From: Candidatus Thorarchaeota archaeon
Lineage (GTDB): Archaea > Asgardarchaeota > Thorarchaeia > Thorarchaeales > Thorarchaeaceae
Direction: 5' to 3'
Length of the DNA: 37,717 nt
Assembly: GCA_013388835.1 (NCBI GenBank)
Contig: JACAEL010000005.1
Location: forward strand, 1-37,717
The position numbers were made by a program, and so were the translations under genes. Below are positions 14,030-22,070 of the stretch, piece after piece. The notes under the pieces are model-generated. The model saw nothing but the letters and a program-made list of their open reading frames with translations, searched no databases and was not told the DNA's origin. Each line of letters begins with the position of its first letter. Position 1 is the first letter of the stretch.

Positions 14030-15934
14030 ATGACTGTTGAGGATATCATTCGTACTGATGGCGGACCCGCTCTGGTTCTCTCCAATGAAGCGGTCGTCCG
14101 AGGTGCTCTCGAGTCAGACGTGAAGGTTGTGGCTTTCTATCCGGGGAGTCCAACCTCTGAGATACTTGACTCGTTCGGTGAGCTCTTGGAGCACTTTGGA
14201 GACTACAAGATGCATATCTCGGCCAACGAGAAAGTGGCACTTGAGACGATAGCGGGTGCCTCCATGGCGGGCGTGCGGTCATTCACGTCGATGAAGAGTG
14301 TTGGCATGAATGTTGCCAGCGACTCAATGTTCAGCATCGCCTACACCGGACTCAGAGCTGGTGCTGTGTGTCTGATAGCGGACGACCCTCATGCTCACTC
14401 CTCGCAGTCAGAACAGGATGGACGTTACTTTGGAGAAGCAGCCTATGTTCCGATGATCGAGCCCTCCACCGCTCAAGAGGCCTACGAGATGACGAAGTGG
14501 GCGTTCGAGGTCTCGGAGCGGCACAGAACGCTTGTGATAATCCGGACGACTACTCGCGTTAACCATCAGAGAGGCGTTGTCCACTTCGGTGAACTCAGGA
14601 GGACTCCCTTTGTCAAGAAGAAGTGGCAGGATGTGAAGGGAGAGTACTTCACCGTCGGGGCTGTTGCAAGAGCGTTAAAGGCCAAGCTGCTGGCGAAGCG
14701 GGACGCACTGCGTGAAGAGTTCGAGAAGAGCTCCTTCAACCGGATAGAACCCGGGGAAGGGAGAGTTGGAATCATCACAGCTGGCGTGTGCTATCTCCAC
14801 TCAAAGGAAGCGATGGACAGTCTGCAGGTGAAGCTGCCAGTCCTGAAGCTGGGCACTCTGCATCCGCTACCGGAGCGTATGATATCTGAGTTCATTGCTA
14901 CACTGGATGCCGTTGTGGTGGTTGAAGAGCTCTCACCGTACCTTGAGACCCGAATCGCTGCTATCGCCAAGGATGCCAGACCCGGTCTCCGTATCTTCGG
15001 AAAGAAGAGCGGTCACTTCAGAGAGATGCTGGAGTACGACGTCCCCATTGTTGAGAAGGCTCTGGCGAAGGTCCTAGGAATGAAGACGAGTCTTGACTAC
15101 GATGCCGTATTGGCCAGGGCAGAGCAGCTTAAGAGGGGACTTCCGGAGAGGAATCCCATCTTCTGTCCGGGATGTCCTCATCGTGGAACCCTCTGGGCGT
15201 TCAGACAGGCACTCGACCGACTCCGAATCAGGAAGGGCATCGTGTTCAACAACGACATTGGGTGCTACTCAATGGCATTCCTCTCACCGAACAGCTTCAG
15301 TGACTCCATGCTTGCAATGGGTGCATCGGTCGGACTCTCCGCAGGAATGCAACTCGTGCTTGAGGACAAGGTCATAGCAATGGTGGGCGACAGCACGCTA
15401 TACCATGCAGCGCTGCCCGGAATAGTCAATCTCATTCATCACAGTGCGAATGTGACACTTTTCGTCCTTGACAATGCTGTCACTGCCATGACAGGCCAGC
15501 AGTTCAACCCCAATAGCCCCTATGATGCTGGAGGAAGGCCGGCAGTCAAGATCAACATGGAGAAGCTGTTCGAAGCACTGGGTGCCAGATCAGTCACGGT
15601 CATCGACCCCTACCAGACCCGGGACTGTATAAAGCCCATAATGGAGGCCATATCAGCGGAAGGATTCAATGTGATAATATCACGTCGGGAGTGTGCGCTG
15701 TATGGCGACCGTGAGAAGAAGAGGCGTGGTGAACCAATCGTGCCAAGCGAGAACGACCGGGATGCATGTCGCAGTATCTATGCGTGCATGAAGGAGTTCT
15801 ACTGTCCGGCTATAGTCGTTGATCCCAATGACCGGAAGATGACAATACAGCAGGACCTCTGTGACGGCTGTCTTGAGTGCAGACAGGTCTGTCCGGTACA
15901 CGCCCCGCATCACGTGGGAGAAGGAGGTCGATAG
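14030..15934 (+). CDS. iorA: Indolepyruvate ferredoxin oxidoreductase, alpha subunit
   Basis: A 634-residue TPP-dependent 2-ketoacid:ferredoxin oxidoreductase subunit of usual length. It oxidises aryl pyruvates (from aromatic amino acids) to aryl-acetyl-CoA and reduces ferredoxin. The order is pyrimidine-binding domain (about 10-170), transketolase C-terminal-like domain (about 240-340), TPP-binding domain with 'FCPGCPHRGT' (near 380), 'GDSTLYHAALPG' and 'DNAVTAMTG' (near 455-490), then a ferredoxin domain. The last [4Fe-4S] motif is complete (Cys611, 614, 617, 621). The preceding one reads C580-x2-I583-x2-C586-x5-C592-P, so its second Cys is Ile. Such a site may hold a [3Fe-4S] cluster. It ends in TAG, one base before the iorB ATG. 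Confidence 0.93.
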   Translation: MTVEDIIRTDGGPALVLSNEAVVRGALESDVKVVAFYPGSPTSEILDSFGELLEHFGDYKMHISANEKVALETIAGASMAGVRSFTSMKSVGMNVASDSMFSIAYTGLRAGAVCLIADDPHAHSSQSEQDGRYFGEAAYVPMIEPSTAQEAYEMTKWAFEVSERHRTLVIIRTTTRVNHQRGVVHFGELRRTPFVKKKWQDVKGEYFTVGAVARALKAKLLAKRDALREEFEKSSFNRIEPGEGRVGIITAGVCYLHSKEAMDSLQVKLPVLKLGTLHPLPERMISEFIATLDAVVVVEELSPYLETRIAAIAKDARPGLRIFGKKSGHFREMLEYDVPIVEKALAKVLGMKTSLDYDAVLARAEQLKRGLPERNPIFCPGCPHRGTLWAFRQALDRLRIRKGIVFNNDIGCYSMAFLSPNSFSDSMLAMGASVGLSAGMQLVLEDKVIAMVGDSTLYHAALPGIVNLIHHSANVTLFVLDNAVTAMTGQQFNPNSPYDAGGRPAVKINMEKLFEALGARSVTVIDPYQTRDCIKPIMEAISAEGFNVIISRRECALYGDREKKRRGEPIVPSENDRDACRSIYACMKEFYCPAIVVDPNDRKMTIQQDLCDGCLECRQVCPVHAPHHVGEGGR

Positions 15935-15935
15935 T

Positions 15936-16565
15936 ATGCACAAAGACACTTACAACATAATCTTCACCGGCGTGGGGGGTCAGGGGCTGATGCTCCTCTC
16001 TGCAGTCCTTGGTAAGGCCGCCCTACTCTCAGGAATGGACGTCATGACAGGCGAACAGCATGGTCTCTCACAGAGAAGCGGTTCAATCTACGTCCACTTC
16101 AGAGTCGGCAGACCGATGTCACCACTCATCCCGTATGGGAAAGCTGACCTGATGATCTCAATGGAGGCAACAGAGGCATTGAGATATGTTGAGTACCTTC
16201 GAGACGGAGGGGTTGTCATCATGAGCAGCAGGGTCATGCCGCCGCCCGGAGAAACTGAGCGGGTCGCGCTGGACAAGAAGAAGACAGAACAGTACTTCAC
16301 AGTCGAGCAAGTACGAGAGAGACTGAGTCAGGTCACATCGAGGCTGGTCGTACTGGACTCGCTTGCTCTTGCAGTTGAGGCAGGCAATCCACGGACAGAG
16401 AACTCGGTCCTCGTGGGTGCAGTGTGTTCATGCCCTGACTTTCCAATCCCTGCTGAGAAGGTGCGAGAGGCACTCTTGGGACTCGTGCCCCCAACTACAA
16501 GGGATGCCAACTCAAGAGCATTTGACCTGGGCATGAATTCTGGAGCAGCTTGTCTCGGGAACTAG
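15936..16565 (+). CDS. iorB: Indolepyruvate ferredoxin oxidoreductase, beta subunit
   Basis: A 209-residue gamma-type subunit that pairs with IorA. 'NIIFTGVGGQGLMLLSAVLG' is the nucleotide-like loop at the start of the pyruvate:ferredoxin oxidoreductase gamma domain, and 'GEQHGLSQRSGSIYVHFRVG' is the family's most conserved stretch. The ATG at 15936 is chosen because GGAGGT lies 7 bases ahead and it follows the iorA stop by one base; the frame is open further upstream inside iorA. IorA and IorB form the cytosolic heterodimer or tetramer. It ends in TAG. Confidence 0.93.
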   Translation: MHKDTYNIIFTGVGGQGLMLLSAVLGKAALLSGMDVMTGEQHGLSQRSGSIYVHFRVGRPMSPLIPYGKADLMISMEATEALRYVEYLRDGGVVIMSSRVMPPPGETERVALDKKKTEQYFTVEQVRERLSQVTSRLVVLDSLALAVEAGNPRTENSVLVGAVCSCPDFPIPAEKVREALLGLVPPTTRDANSRAFDLGMNSGAACLGN

Positions 16566-16588
16566 TGGGACTAGAGGCTCGCACTAGA

Positions 16589-16597
16589 GTTATTAGC
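16589..16597 (+). promoter_or_regulatory. TATA-like box for the flavoprotein gene
   Basis: GTTATTAGC ends 30 bases before the ATG at 16627. The expected start near 16619 leaves almost no leader, so the mRNA is likely leaderless or nearly so. Confidence 0.45.
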
Positions 16598-16626
16598 TTC
16601 TCGCCACAGTTCACGTCTGAACGCGC

Positions 16627-17640
16627 ATGTCCACAGACCGGCATTACGATACCATCATCATAGGCGGTGGACCAGCAGGCTCATCGGCGGCGCTACACCT
16701 TGCCTTCCATGAGCGGTCGGTCCTTGTCCTCGACAGGGGAACGAGCCCGATGGCCTTCCACACCAACAGCATCATGAACTTCGCTGCTGGCCCCACCTAT
16801 TCAGAGGGTCGAACACTCCTCAGGCAGCTGCAGGGCCTTGCTCGATCGGCAGGAGCGCGTTTTCTGGCTGGCGATGTGGTCGAGGTCTCCGGCAGGTATC
16901 CGGAGTTCAAGGTACGTACCGACCACAGCTACAGAACGTCAGACCGAGCAGAGTACAGAGCGAAGACCCTTCTGATAGCCACGGGGACGGCAAGGAAGCA
17001 TCCCAAGGTCAAGGGCCTGTGGAGAGGATGGCTACCAGTTGCAAACGTGGGCAATGCCGCCTTCTACTGTCCCGACTGCGAGGCGCCGCTGTGTAAGGGC
17101 AAGAAGGTCTTGGTCGTCAACGCGGGTACTGTAGGCAGTGCACTCCATGTTGCCAACTCACTGTCCAGATTCACCAAGGACATTGAGATTCTCATGACTG
17201 AAGATGCATACATACCGCTTGAGAGTCAGGACCTCTCTGTGCTGGATAAGTCTCCTTTCCCTTGGCACCGCGGTACAATTGCAGCAGTCGACTTTCCACG
17301 GCCGGGCCGGGTTCAGTCCGTGACACTCAACACCGGACAGAGACTGAAGGCTGAGGTCTTCTTTGTGGCGCATGTCGCCGAACCGAGGTCTCAACTTGCC
17401 CAGTCTATCGGTGTACAGGTGGACCAGAGAGGGGCCGTGCTCACAGACCATCGGGGAAAGACGAACATTGAGGGAGTCTGGGCCGCAGGTGATGTGCGTC
17501 CAATCACACAGCAGGTCGCCATGGCTGTAGGCACAGGCAACTACGCGGCTCTCATGATTAACCAGTTCCTTGGCAATGACTATGAGTCTGAACAGTCATT
17601 TGATCATCCTGACCACCGGTCTCCTCTTCACATGGATTAA
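16627..17640 (+). CDS. Thioredoxin-reductase-like FAD oxidoreductase
   Basis: A 337-residue pyridine-nucleotide-disulfide oxidoreductase related to, but clearly diverged from, thioredoxin reductase. The FAD motif IIGGGPAGSSAA is at about 11-22, and the second FAD motif 'GVWAAGDVRP' is near 290. The redox pair is CPDC (Cys148, Cys151) with a third Cys at 156 ('CEAPLC'). The NAD(P) loop is weak: 'VVNAGTVGSA' replaces GxGxxA. Partners are unknown. It follows IorAB and precedes ferritin-like and thioredoxin-like genes, so it may link ferredoxin or NAD(P)H reducing power to thiols. It has its own promoter and ends in TAA. Confidence 0.82.
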   Translation: MSTDRHYDTIIIGGGPAGSSAALHLAFHERSVLVLDRGTSPMAFHTNSIMNFAAGPTYSEGRTLLRQLQGLARSAGARFLAGDVVEVSGRYPEFKVRTDHSYRTSDRAEYRAKTLLIATGTARKHPKVKGLWRGWLPVANVGNAAFYCPDCEAPLCKGKKVLVVNAGTVGSALHVANSLSRFTKDIEILMTEDAYIPLESQDLSVLDKSPFPWHRGTIAAVDFPRPGRVQSVTLNTGQRLKAEVFFVAHVAEPRSQLAQSIGVQVDQRGAVLTDHRGKTNIEGVWAAGDVRPITQQVAMAVGTGNYAALMINQFLGNDYESEQSFDHPDHRSPLHMD

Positions 17641-17664
17641 TCAAGACAGATACCAAACTAAACC

Positions 17665-17672
17665 ATTATAAG
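17665..17672 (+). promoter_or_regulatory. TATA box for the second ferritin-like gene
   Basis: ATTATAAG, preceded by AACC. The expected start near 17694 leaves a leader of ~24 bases holding GGTGG 6 bases before the ATG at 17718. Confidence 0.55.
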
Positions 17673-17717
17673 AGCAGTTTAATATCGTTAAATCACGCCT
17701 GACGCAGGTGGTTGGAA

Positions 17718-18200
17718 ATGGCGAACAAGACGACGGAGATCATTGAACTGCTGAAGAAGCAGATTGACGTGGAGAATGAAGCACTCAAGCAGATCTCGGA
17801 AGGTGAGAGCAATGCGACCGAGGCGGCAGTACGACTGGTGTACTTGGACATGCGACTCGACACTTGGAAGCACATCAAGTTCCTCGAGGGCGTTATGGAG
17901 GTGCTGTCCAATGCGCCCTGCGACGAGTGGATGGCCAAGGTGGCAAGATACACAGACAGGGTGAAGCTTGAGCGGATGTTGCGCCATATCATTGCGCAGG
18001 AGAACAGCATGGCCCGTATCTCGAGGGATGCTGCGAAGTTGATGGACGACCCGTTGGGAAAGATACTGATAGAGCATCTGAAAGAGGACGAAGAACGCCA
18101 TGAGCGAGACCTTGAGAAGATAATCAAGCTGATGAAGCAGTTGCCGCTTCAGCCGAAGAAGGGGCGGCTGGGTTCAGACATACCGTGTCCAGAGGACTAG
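17718..18200 (+). CDS. Ferritin-like helical protein
   Basis: A 160-residue helical protein with ferritin/rubrerythrin-like helices. 'QIDVENEALKQI', 'LDMRLDTWKHIKFLEGVM', 'IIAQENSMARISRDAAKL' and 'HLKEDEERHERDLEKI' put E and ExxH residues on consecutive helices, as expected for a di-iron bundle. It has the length and layout of the protein at 8946, though identity looks low. The family scavenges peroxide or stores iron. The ATG at 17718 is preferred to the TTG six bases upstream because GGTGG sits 6 bases before it. The tail carries one Cys. It is followed by the thioredoxin-like gene after 26 bases, so the two may be co-transcribed. It ends in TAG. Confidence 0.75.
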   Translation: MANKTTEIIELLKKQIDVENEALKQISEGESNATEAAVRLVYLDMRLDTWKHIKFLEGVMEVLSNAPCDEWMAKVARYTDRVKLERMLRHIIAQENSMARISRDAAKLMDDPLGKILIEHLKEDEERHERDLEKIIKLMKQLPLQPKKGRLGSDIPCPED

Positions 18201-18226
18201 GCAGTTCACAAGAGGGTGTCACTTGA

Positions 18227-18706
18227 GTGCCAACACTAGCTGATGTAGATCCGAATTGTCTGTGTTGTCAGGAGTACATTGAGAGGATGGCCCCGGCCTA
18301 CCGCGGTGGCTTCCTGAGACAGCAGCAAGAGTACAAGCTCGACGCTCAGGTCGTTGATAAGCTTCGACCTCTGATCGGCGACTACTCGCTGGTGGTAGTC
18401 TTCGCTGACTGGTGTGGCGATGCCCGAAAGGCTGTGCCGGTCCTTGCCCTTCTTGAGAAGGAGCTGGGCATCAAGATACGTGCTCTGGGGGGCATGACCA
18501 AGCCGCCGTACGGATCCCCCAAGCTCTGGGCAGTGCCTCCGAGCCCGGAGGAGGTTGAACGATTCGAGATAACAAGCAGTCCTACGCTGCTGGTGTTCGA
18601 CCGTGAAGGACGAGAGATTGGTAGGATGAAGACACGACCGAGGATGACCTCGTCAGTGGAGGCAGAGATACTGAAGATAATCGAGGACAGCAGAAGAACC
18701 GGATAG
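18227..18706 (+). CDS. Thioredoxin-like protein with WCGDA active site
   Basis: A 159-residue thioredoxin-fold protein without signal peptide. 'SLVVVFADWCGDARKAVPVL' is the active-site helix: the position of the second Cys is Ala66, leaving only Cys63. The cis-Pro loop is 'ITSSPTLLVFD'. The N-terminal tail adds a Cys cluster, NCLCC (about 10-14), that could act as an extra thiol or metal site. Related thioredoxin-family proteins have WCxDC. Loss of the resolving Cys points to a mixed-disulfide or persulfide role, or use of the N-terminal cysteines instead. The GTG start at 18227 has GAGGGTG 8 bases upstream. It follows the ferritin-like gene and ends in TAG. Confidence 0.75.
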   Translation: MPTLADVDPNCLCCQEYIERMAPAYRGGFLRQQQEYKLDAQVVDKLRPLIGDYSLVVVFADWCGDARKAVPVLALLEKELGIKIRALGGMTKPPYGSPKLWAVPPSPEEVERFEITSSPTLLVFDREGREIGRMKTRPRMTSSVEAEILKIIEDSRRTG

Positions 18707-18850
18707 CGCAGTGCTGCTGACTACTGCACAGTGCCAGTTACAGATGAGCCACAGCCAATATGCGCCAGTCCGAGACTCTGCCTCGGTTACACAGGAGTTC
18801 GCGACCACCTGACGATGGTCGATAGAATGGATAGATGTGTGGTGGCCAAG

Positions 18851-19003
18851 ATGGTAAGAACCGTGTATCTGTGCGAGGAGTGCGGATTGATGTACAGTGA
18901 GAAGAAGTGGGCTGATGCGTGCGAGGAGTGGTGCAGAGTTCACAAGTCGTGTAACATCGAGATTACGAAGCACGCTGTCAACAGACCACGTCTGTCAGTT
19001 TGA
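18851..19003 (+). CDS. Small Cys-rich conserved archaeal protein
   Basis: A 50-residue protein of the pattern CxECGLxYxxKxWAxxCExWCxxHxSCNxEIxxHAV. From memory this pattern is common in small archaeal proteins of unknown function and probably binds zinc or another metal. The ATG at 18851 has GGTGG 5 bases upstream and puts the conserved region at the N-terminus. An ATG at 18827 adds 8 residues, and the frame is open to 18731. It is likely a real small gene, not an artefact, because the Cys/His/Trp spacing is so regular. No function is assigned. Confidence 0.65.
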   Translation: MVRTVYLCEECGLMYSEKKWADACEEWCRVHKSCNIEITKHAVNRPRLSV

Positions 19004-19151
19004 CTGCTGGCTGATGCTCCCGACGCATGCTAGTCCGCCAGACAGACTCCTGACGTGCAAGCATGTTCATGGGCGAGAGTATGTTGCCAGCGAGGTGCAT
19101 AGATTGAACTTATCTGTTCACCTCATCTGAGTAGTAGTCGGAGTTGACAGA

Positions 19152-20180
19152 ATGAGACTCACCGATGCGCAGAAGGAGCGCTACTCCCGCATGCTCGCAT
19201 TGAACGGTTTCACTGAGGACGACATGCGTTCACTACTAGACGCACATGTCACAGTGGTGGGTGCGGGTGGTCTGGGAAGTCCCGCTCTCCGTATGTTGAC
19301 TGCAATGGGTTTCGGACTCATAAGAATCATCGACCGAGATGTGGTTGAGCTTTCGAACATTCAGAGACAGACCGTATTCAATACCCGTGACATCGACAGA
19401 CCTAAGGCGGAGGCTGCAGCCGACAACCTTGCTCTTCTGAATCCGGATGTTCAGTTCGACCCCGTGGTCGCGTCGCTGGATGCTGACAATGCCGAGCGAC
19501 TACTTGCCGGTTCGGATGTAATTGTTGATGGACTGGACTCGTTTACCTCCAGGTACGCCGTCAACAGAGCGAGCATATCTCTAGGAATACCGTATATCTA
19601 TGCTGGTGCAATCGAGAGCTATGGCAATTGCACGACCTTTGTGCCCGGTGTGACGGGATGCTTCAGGTGTCTCGTAGGAGAGCTTGAGGACCGACCAGAG
19701 CAATCGTGCGCAGCAGTGGGAGTCAGTCCAGATGTTCTGTCTCTAATTGCGTCAGTCGAGGTCAGAGAGGCTCTTCTACTGAGCACGCACCGCGAGCCGT
19801 TGCTGAAAGGGCGACTGTTTGCGGCCGACATGTCAACACTGACCATGGAAACATTCGCGATAGGTCGAGACCATAACTGCCCAGAGTGTTCGCTGAGCGG
19901 GCCACAGACGTCCCCCGAGACTGGGCGCGCTTCTGTCACTGCGATGTGTTCGGGGGCCTTCTGCATCACGCCCCGCGAGAGAACTACTGTCAACCTGGAA
20001 CAGCTCTCTGAGCGGCTGAGAAAGAAGCACCGTGTGCAGCTTATGCAAGAGTCGTTGAGTGTCTTCATGGACGCGCCCCAGAAGATCACTGTCATGCGTC
20101 AGGGGATTGCGATTGCACGAGGATTCCGTACGGGTGACGAAGCTCTGAGGAAGTACTTCGAGCTGTTCGTCGATGAGTGA
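19152..20180 (+). CDS. E1-like (ThiF/MoeB/HesA) adenylyltransferase with C-terminal extension
   Basis: A 342-residue enzyme that should adenylate the C-terminal glycine of a small sulfur-carrier or ubiquitin-like protein. The nucleotide loop GAGGLGSP is at 37-44, 'DRDVVELSNIQRQ' at 61-73 and 'VDGLDSFTSRYAVN' near 125-138. The structural zinc site is Cys170/Cys173 with Cys243/Cys246, and the acceptor Cys186 is in 'SCAAVGV'. MoeB and ThiF end near residue 250. Here ~95 residues follow ('MCSGAFCITPRERTTVNLEQL' and a ubiquitin/ThiS-like strand pattern). No ThiS/MoaD/Urm1 gene is in the window. A TATA-like CTTATC near 19110 precedes it. It ends in TGA. Confidence 0.88.
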   Translation: MRLTDAQKERYSRMLALNGFTEDDMRSLLDAHVTVVGAGGLGSPALRMLTAMGFGLIRIIDRDVVELSNIQRQTVFNTRDIDRPKAEAAADNLALLNPDVQFDPVVASLDADNAERLLAGSDVIVDGLDSFTSRYAVNRASISLGIPYIYAGAIESYGNCTTFVPGVTGCFRCLVGELEDRPEQSCAAVGVSPDVLSLIASVEVREALLLSTHREPLLKGRLFAADMSTLTMETFAIGRDHNCPECSLSGPQTSPETGRASVTAMCSGAFCITPRERTTVNLEQLSERLRKKHRVQLMQESLSVFMDAPQKITVMRQGIAIARGFRTGDEALRKYFELFVDE

Positions 20181-20262
20181 GGGACAGCCCTTGGCCGGAG
20201 GGCTGGTTCCGCCAAAGAGACTGCGTGGCGTTATGACTGGACTATCTTGTCTGCTATGCATA

Positions 20263-21447
20263 TCATCGGCTGTACTCCATGGCGAGGCGCTTCAGCACTC
20301 CTACCATTGAGGCAGTGTGGCGGTCAGAGGCCTCCGAGATCAGTTCAGTCGCCAATGTCTGTGAGGTCTTGCTCCTGCGACCAATCTCAAACAGGAGGTC
20401 GGTGAGCCCGCTCGTGAACAGACGCTGAGCCATGAGCATCGGTCTCATGTTCTTGCCGAAGTCAGAATACCACGCTCTGTCATATTCCAGCAGGGCGCGT
20501 CTTGAGATCGAGTCCTGTGTGAGGCACCGGTTGACAACCACCGCAGCATGTCTCGCTGCCCTCATTGCATAGGCTATGCCTCCTCCAGTCAGAGGACTGA
20601 CCATTCCAGCAGAGTCGCCCACGAGCAGGAGCCCGTCTGTCACTGCACTCGAGAGTGGTCCCCCTGTGGGAACAAGTGCGCCTCTTGCAGAGGAGATGTC
20701 CGCGCTTCTTGGTAGAAGTCCGTCGTTCATTAGCAGCCTGGTGAAGGAGAGGAATCGAGCAGGAAGGCCCTTGGCTCGCCGGGCCACGACTCCAAGACCT
20801 ACGTTTACCGTGTTGCTCTTGGGAAATGCCCAGCCGTATCCGGGGAGACCTCCCACATTGGCGTAGAAGTGATATCTCCTGTCATCGCCAAACGCGCCGT
20901 CAAGGAAGTCGCTGGACACGGGTATCTCTGCCACTCTGCAGGCCGTGACCTGTGAGCTCCCCCATCGATTGTTCAGCCCACTCGCTCTTGCGCAGATACT
21001 CGCAACGCCGTCTGCCCCAATCACAACTCGTCCCCGGATCGTTCTGCCGTCTGTGAGCCCGACCTCGGTGTGGCCGGCACCAGTCTTCAGATGATGGACC
21101 GGTCTGCCAACCATGGGTTCGGCTCCCGCGCTCACTGCCTCTTCGAACAGCACGAGGTCAAACTCAGTCCTGAGTGCCACAGCCATGTCCAATCGTCCTT
21201 GGAGCACCACCCGTCGATTCGGTGAGTGAATCACACCAGTTCGGCATACGCCCTCAACGAAGTCTTGCTTCCTGCGCTCAAGATACGGGAAGTCGTGTAA
21301 CAGAGTGGGTGAGAAGCCGCCTCCACATGGCTTGTCCCGTGGGAACTTCAGTCTGTCGAGTAGCGCGACCGAAGCCCCCGCTCGCGCCAAGTGTCTGGCA
21401 CATGTGGCTCCGGCAGGACCGGCTCCGACAACAATGACGTCGAACAT
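20263..21447 (-). CDS. Geranylgeranyl-reductase-family flavoprotein
   Basis: A 394-residue FAD-dependent reductase. The FAD loop VVGAGPAGATCARHLA is at 6-21, 'FPRDKPCGGG' (Cys41) is the family's hallmark near the flavin, 'RVVIGADGVASICAR' lies mid-protein, and 'LLLVGDSAGMVSPLTGGGI' is the second FAD/substrate motif. Archaeal members saturate the geranylgeranyl chains of membrane ether lipids. More distant members reduce other prenyl groups, so the exact substrate is uncertain. The start is unclear: the motif-adjacent ATG at 21447 has no Shine-Dalgarno, and ATGs at 21483, 21507 and 21567 are open. It ends in TGA. Confidence 0.82.
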   Translation of the reverse strand: MFDVIVVGAGPAGATCARHLARAGASVALLDRLKFPRDKPCGGGFSPTLLHDFPYLERRKQDFVEGVCRTGVIHSPNRRVVLQGRLDMAVALRTEFDLVLFEEAVSAGAEPMVGRPVHHLKTGAGHTEVGLTDGRTIRGRVVIGADGVASICARASGLNNRWGSSQVTACRVAEIPVSSDFLDGAFGDDRRYHFYANVGGLPGYGWAFPKSNTVNVGLGVVARRAKGLPARFLSFTRLLMNDGLLPRSADISSARGALVPTGGPLSSAVTDGLLLVGDSAGMVSPLTGGGIAYAMRAARHAAVVVNRCLTQDSISRRALLEYDRAWYSDFGKNMRPMLMAQRLFTSGLTDLLFEIGRRSKTSQTLATELISEASDRHTASMVGVLKRLAMEYSR

Positions 21448-21565
21448 GATTGAGTCCGTCGTCGCTACCAGACGGTTCTTCATCCTGCCGGTCTCGGGAC
21501 CAGCCATTGTGCTTTGGACATCGCCAATCTGCTTCTTAGTGATGTTCGCATTATGAATCATCTGC

Positions 21566-22003
21566 ATGCATCGCTCGTTCAGTGCTCATCTGGGAATATC
21601 ATTGAGAAAGCTCAGACGCTCGTTCAGATCACACTTGGTACTGGTCCTCCTCATAGCTGAGATGCCCATACTCATAGGTGCGATTGCAATTGACCAGTCT
21701 GTGGTGAGAGAGGGAGTCTACGCCGGCTTCGCGCTTGTTGAGCAGCAGACCCAAGACGACCTCGTGGCATCGCTCAATGTACTGGACGACTCTATGAAGG
21801 TCTTGGGTGAGTCCTACAGGCCTTCTCTAGAGATTGCGTTTCAAGTGTTCGTTGACGAGTATCTGCTAGCAAGCAAGAACCCCCAGCGAAGATATGGCGG
21901 TATCTCATTTCACATAGTCAAGAGCGCGCTTGAAAAGTATGGGGCCGCATCAGTGGGGAAGATAGGGTCACAGGACACACGGTGTTGGGTGCGCTCTTCG
22001 TGA
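21566..22003 (+). pseudogene. N-terminal relic of a membrane sensor protein
   Basis: A 145-codon frame starts with a basic stretch and one membrane helix ('LVLVLLIAEMPILIGAIAI', about 25-45). It continues as a helical extracytoplasmic segment ('VEQQTQDDLVASLNVLDDSMKVLGESYRP'), as at the start of membrane histidine kinases or chemoreceptor-like sensors. It then stops with an unrelated-looking tail ('GSQDTRCWVRSS'). No second membrane helix and no signalling domain follow. It is best read as a truncated sensor gene; a short single-pass protein cannot be excluded. It starts head-to-head with the geranylgeranyl-reductase-like gene. Confidence 0.45.
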
Positions 22004-22070
22004 TTGCGTTGCCTTGCCTAGAGGAGTCCTCTTCGCGACGCCGCCAGCGATAGCCCATGGTGGAGAGTCC

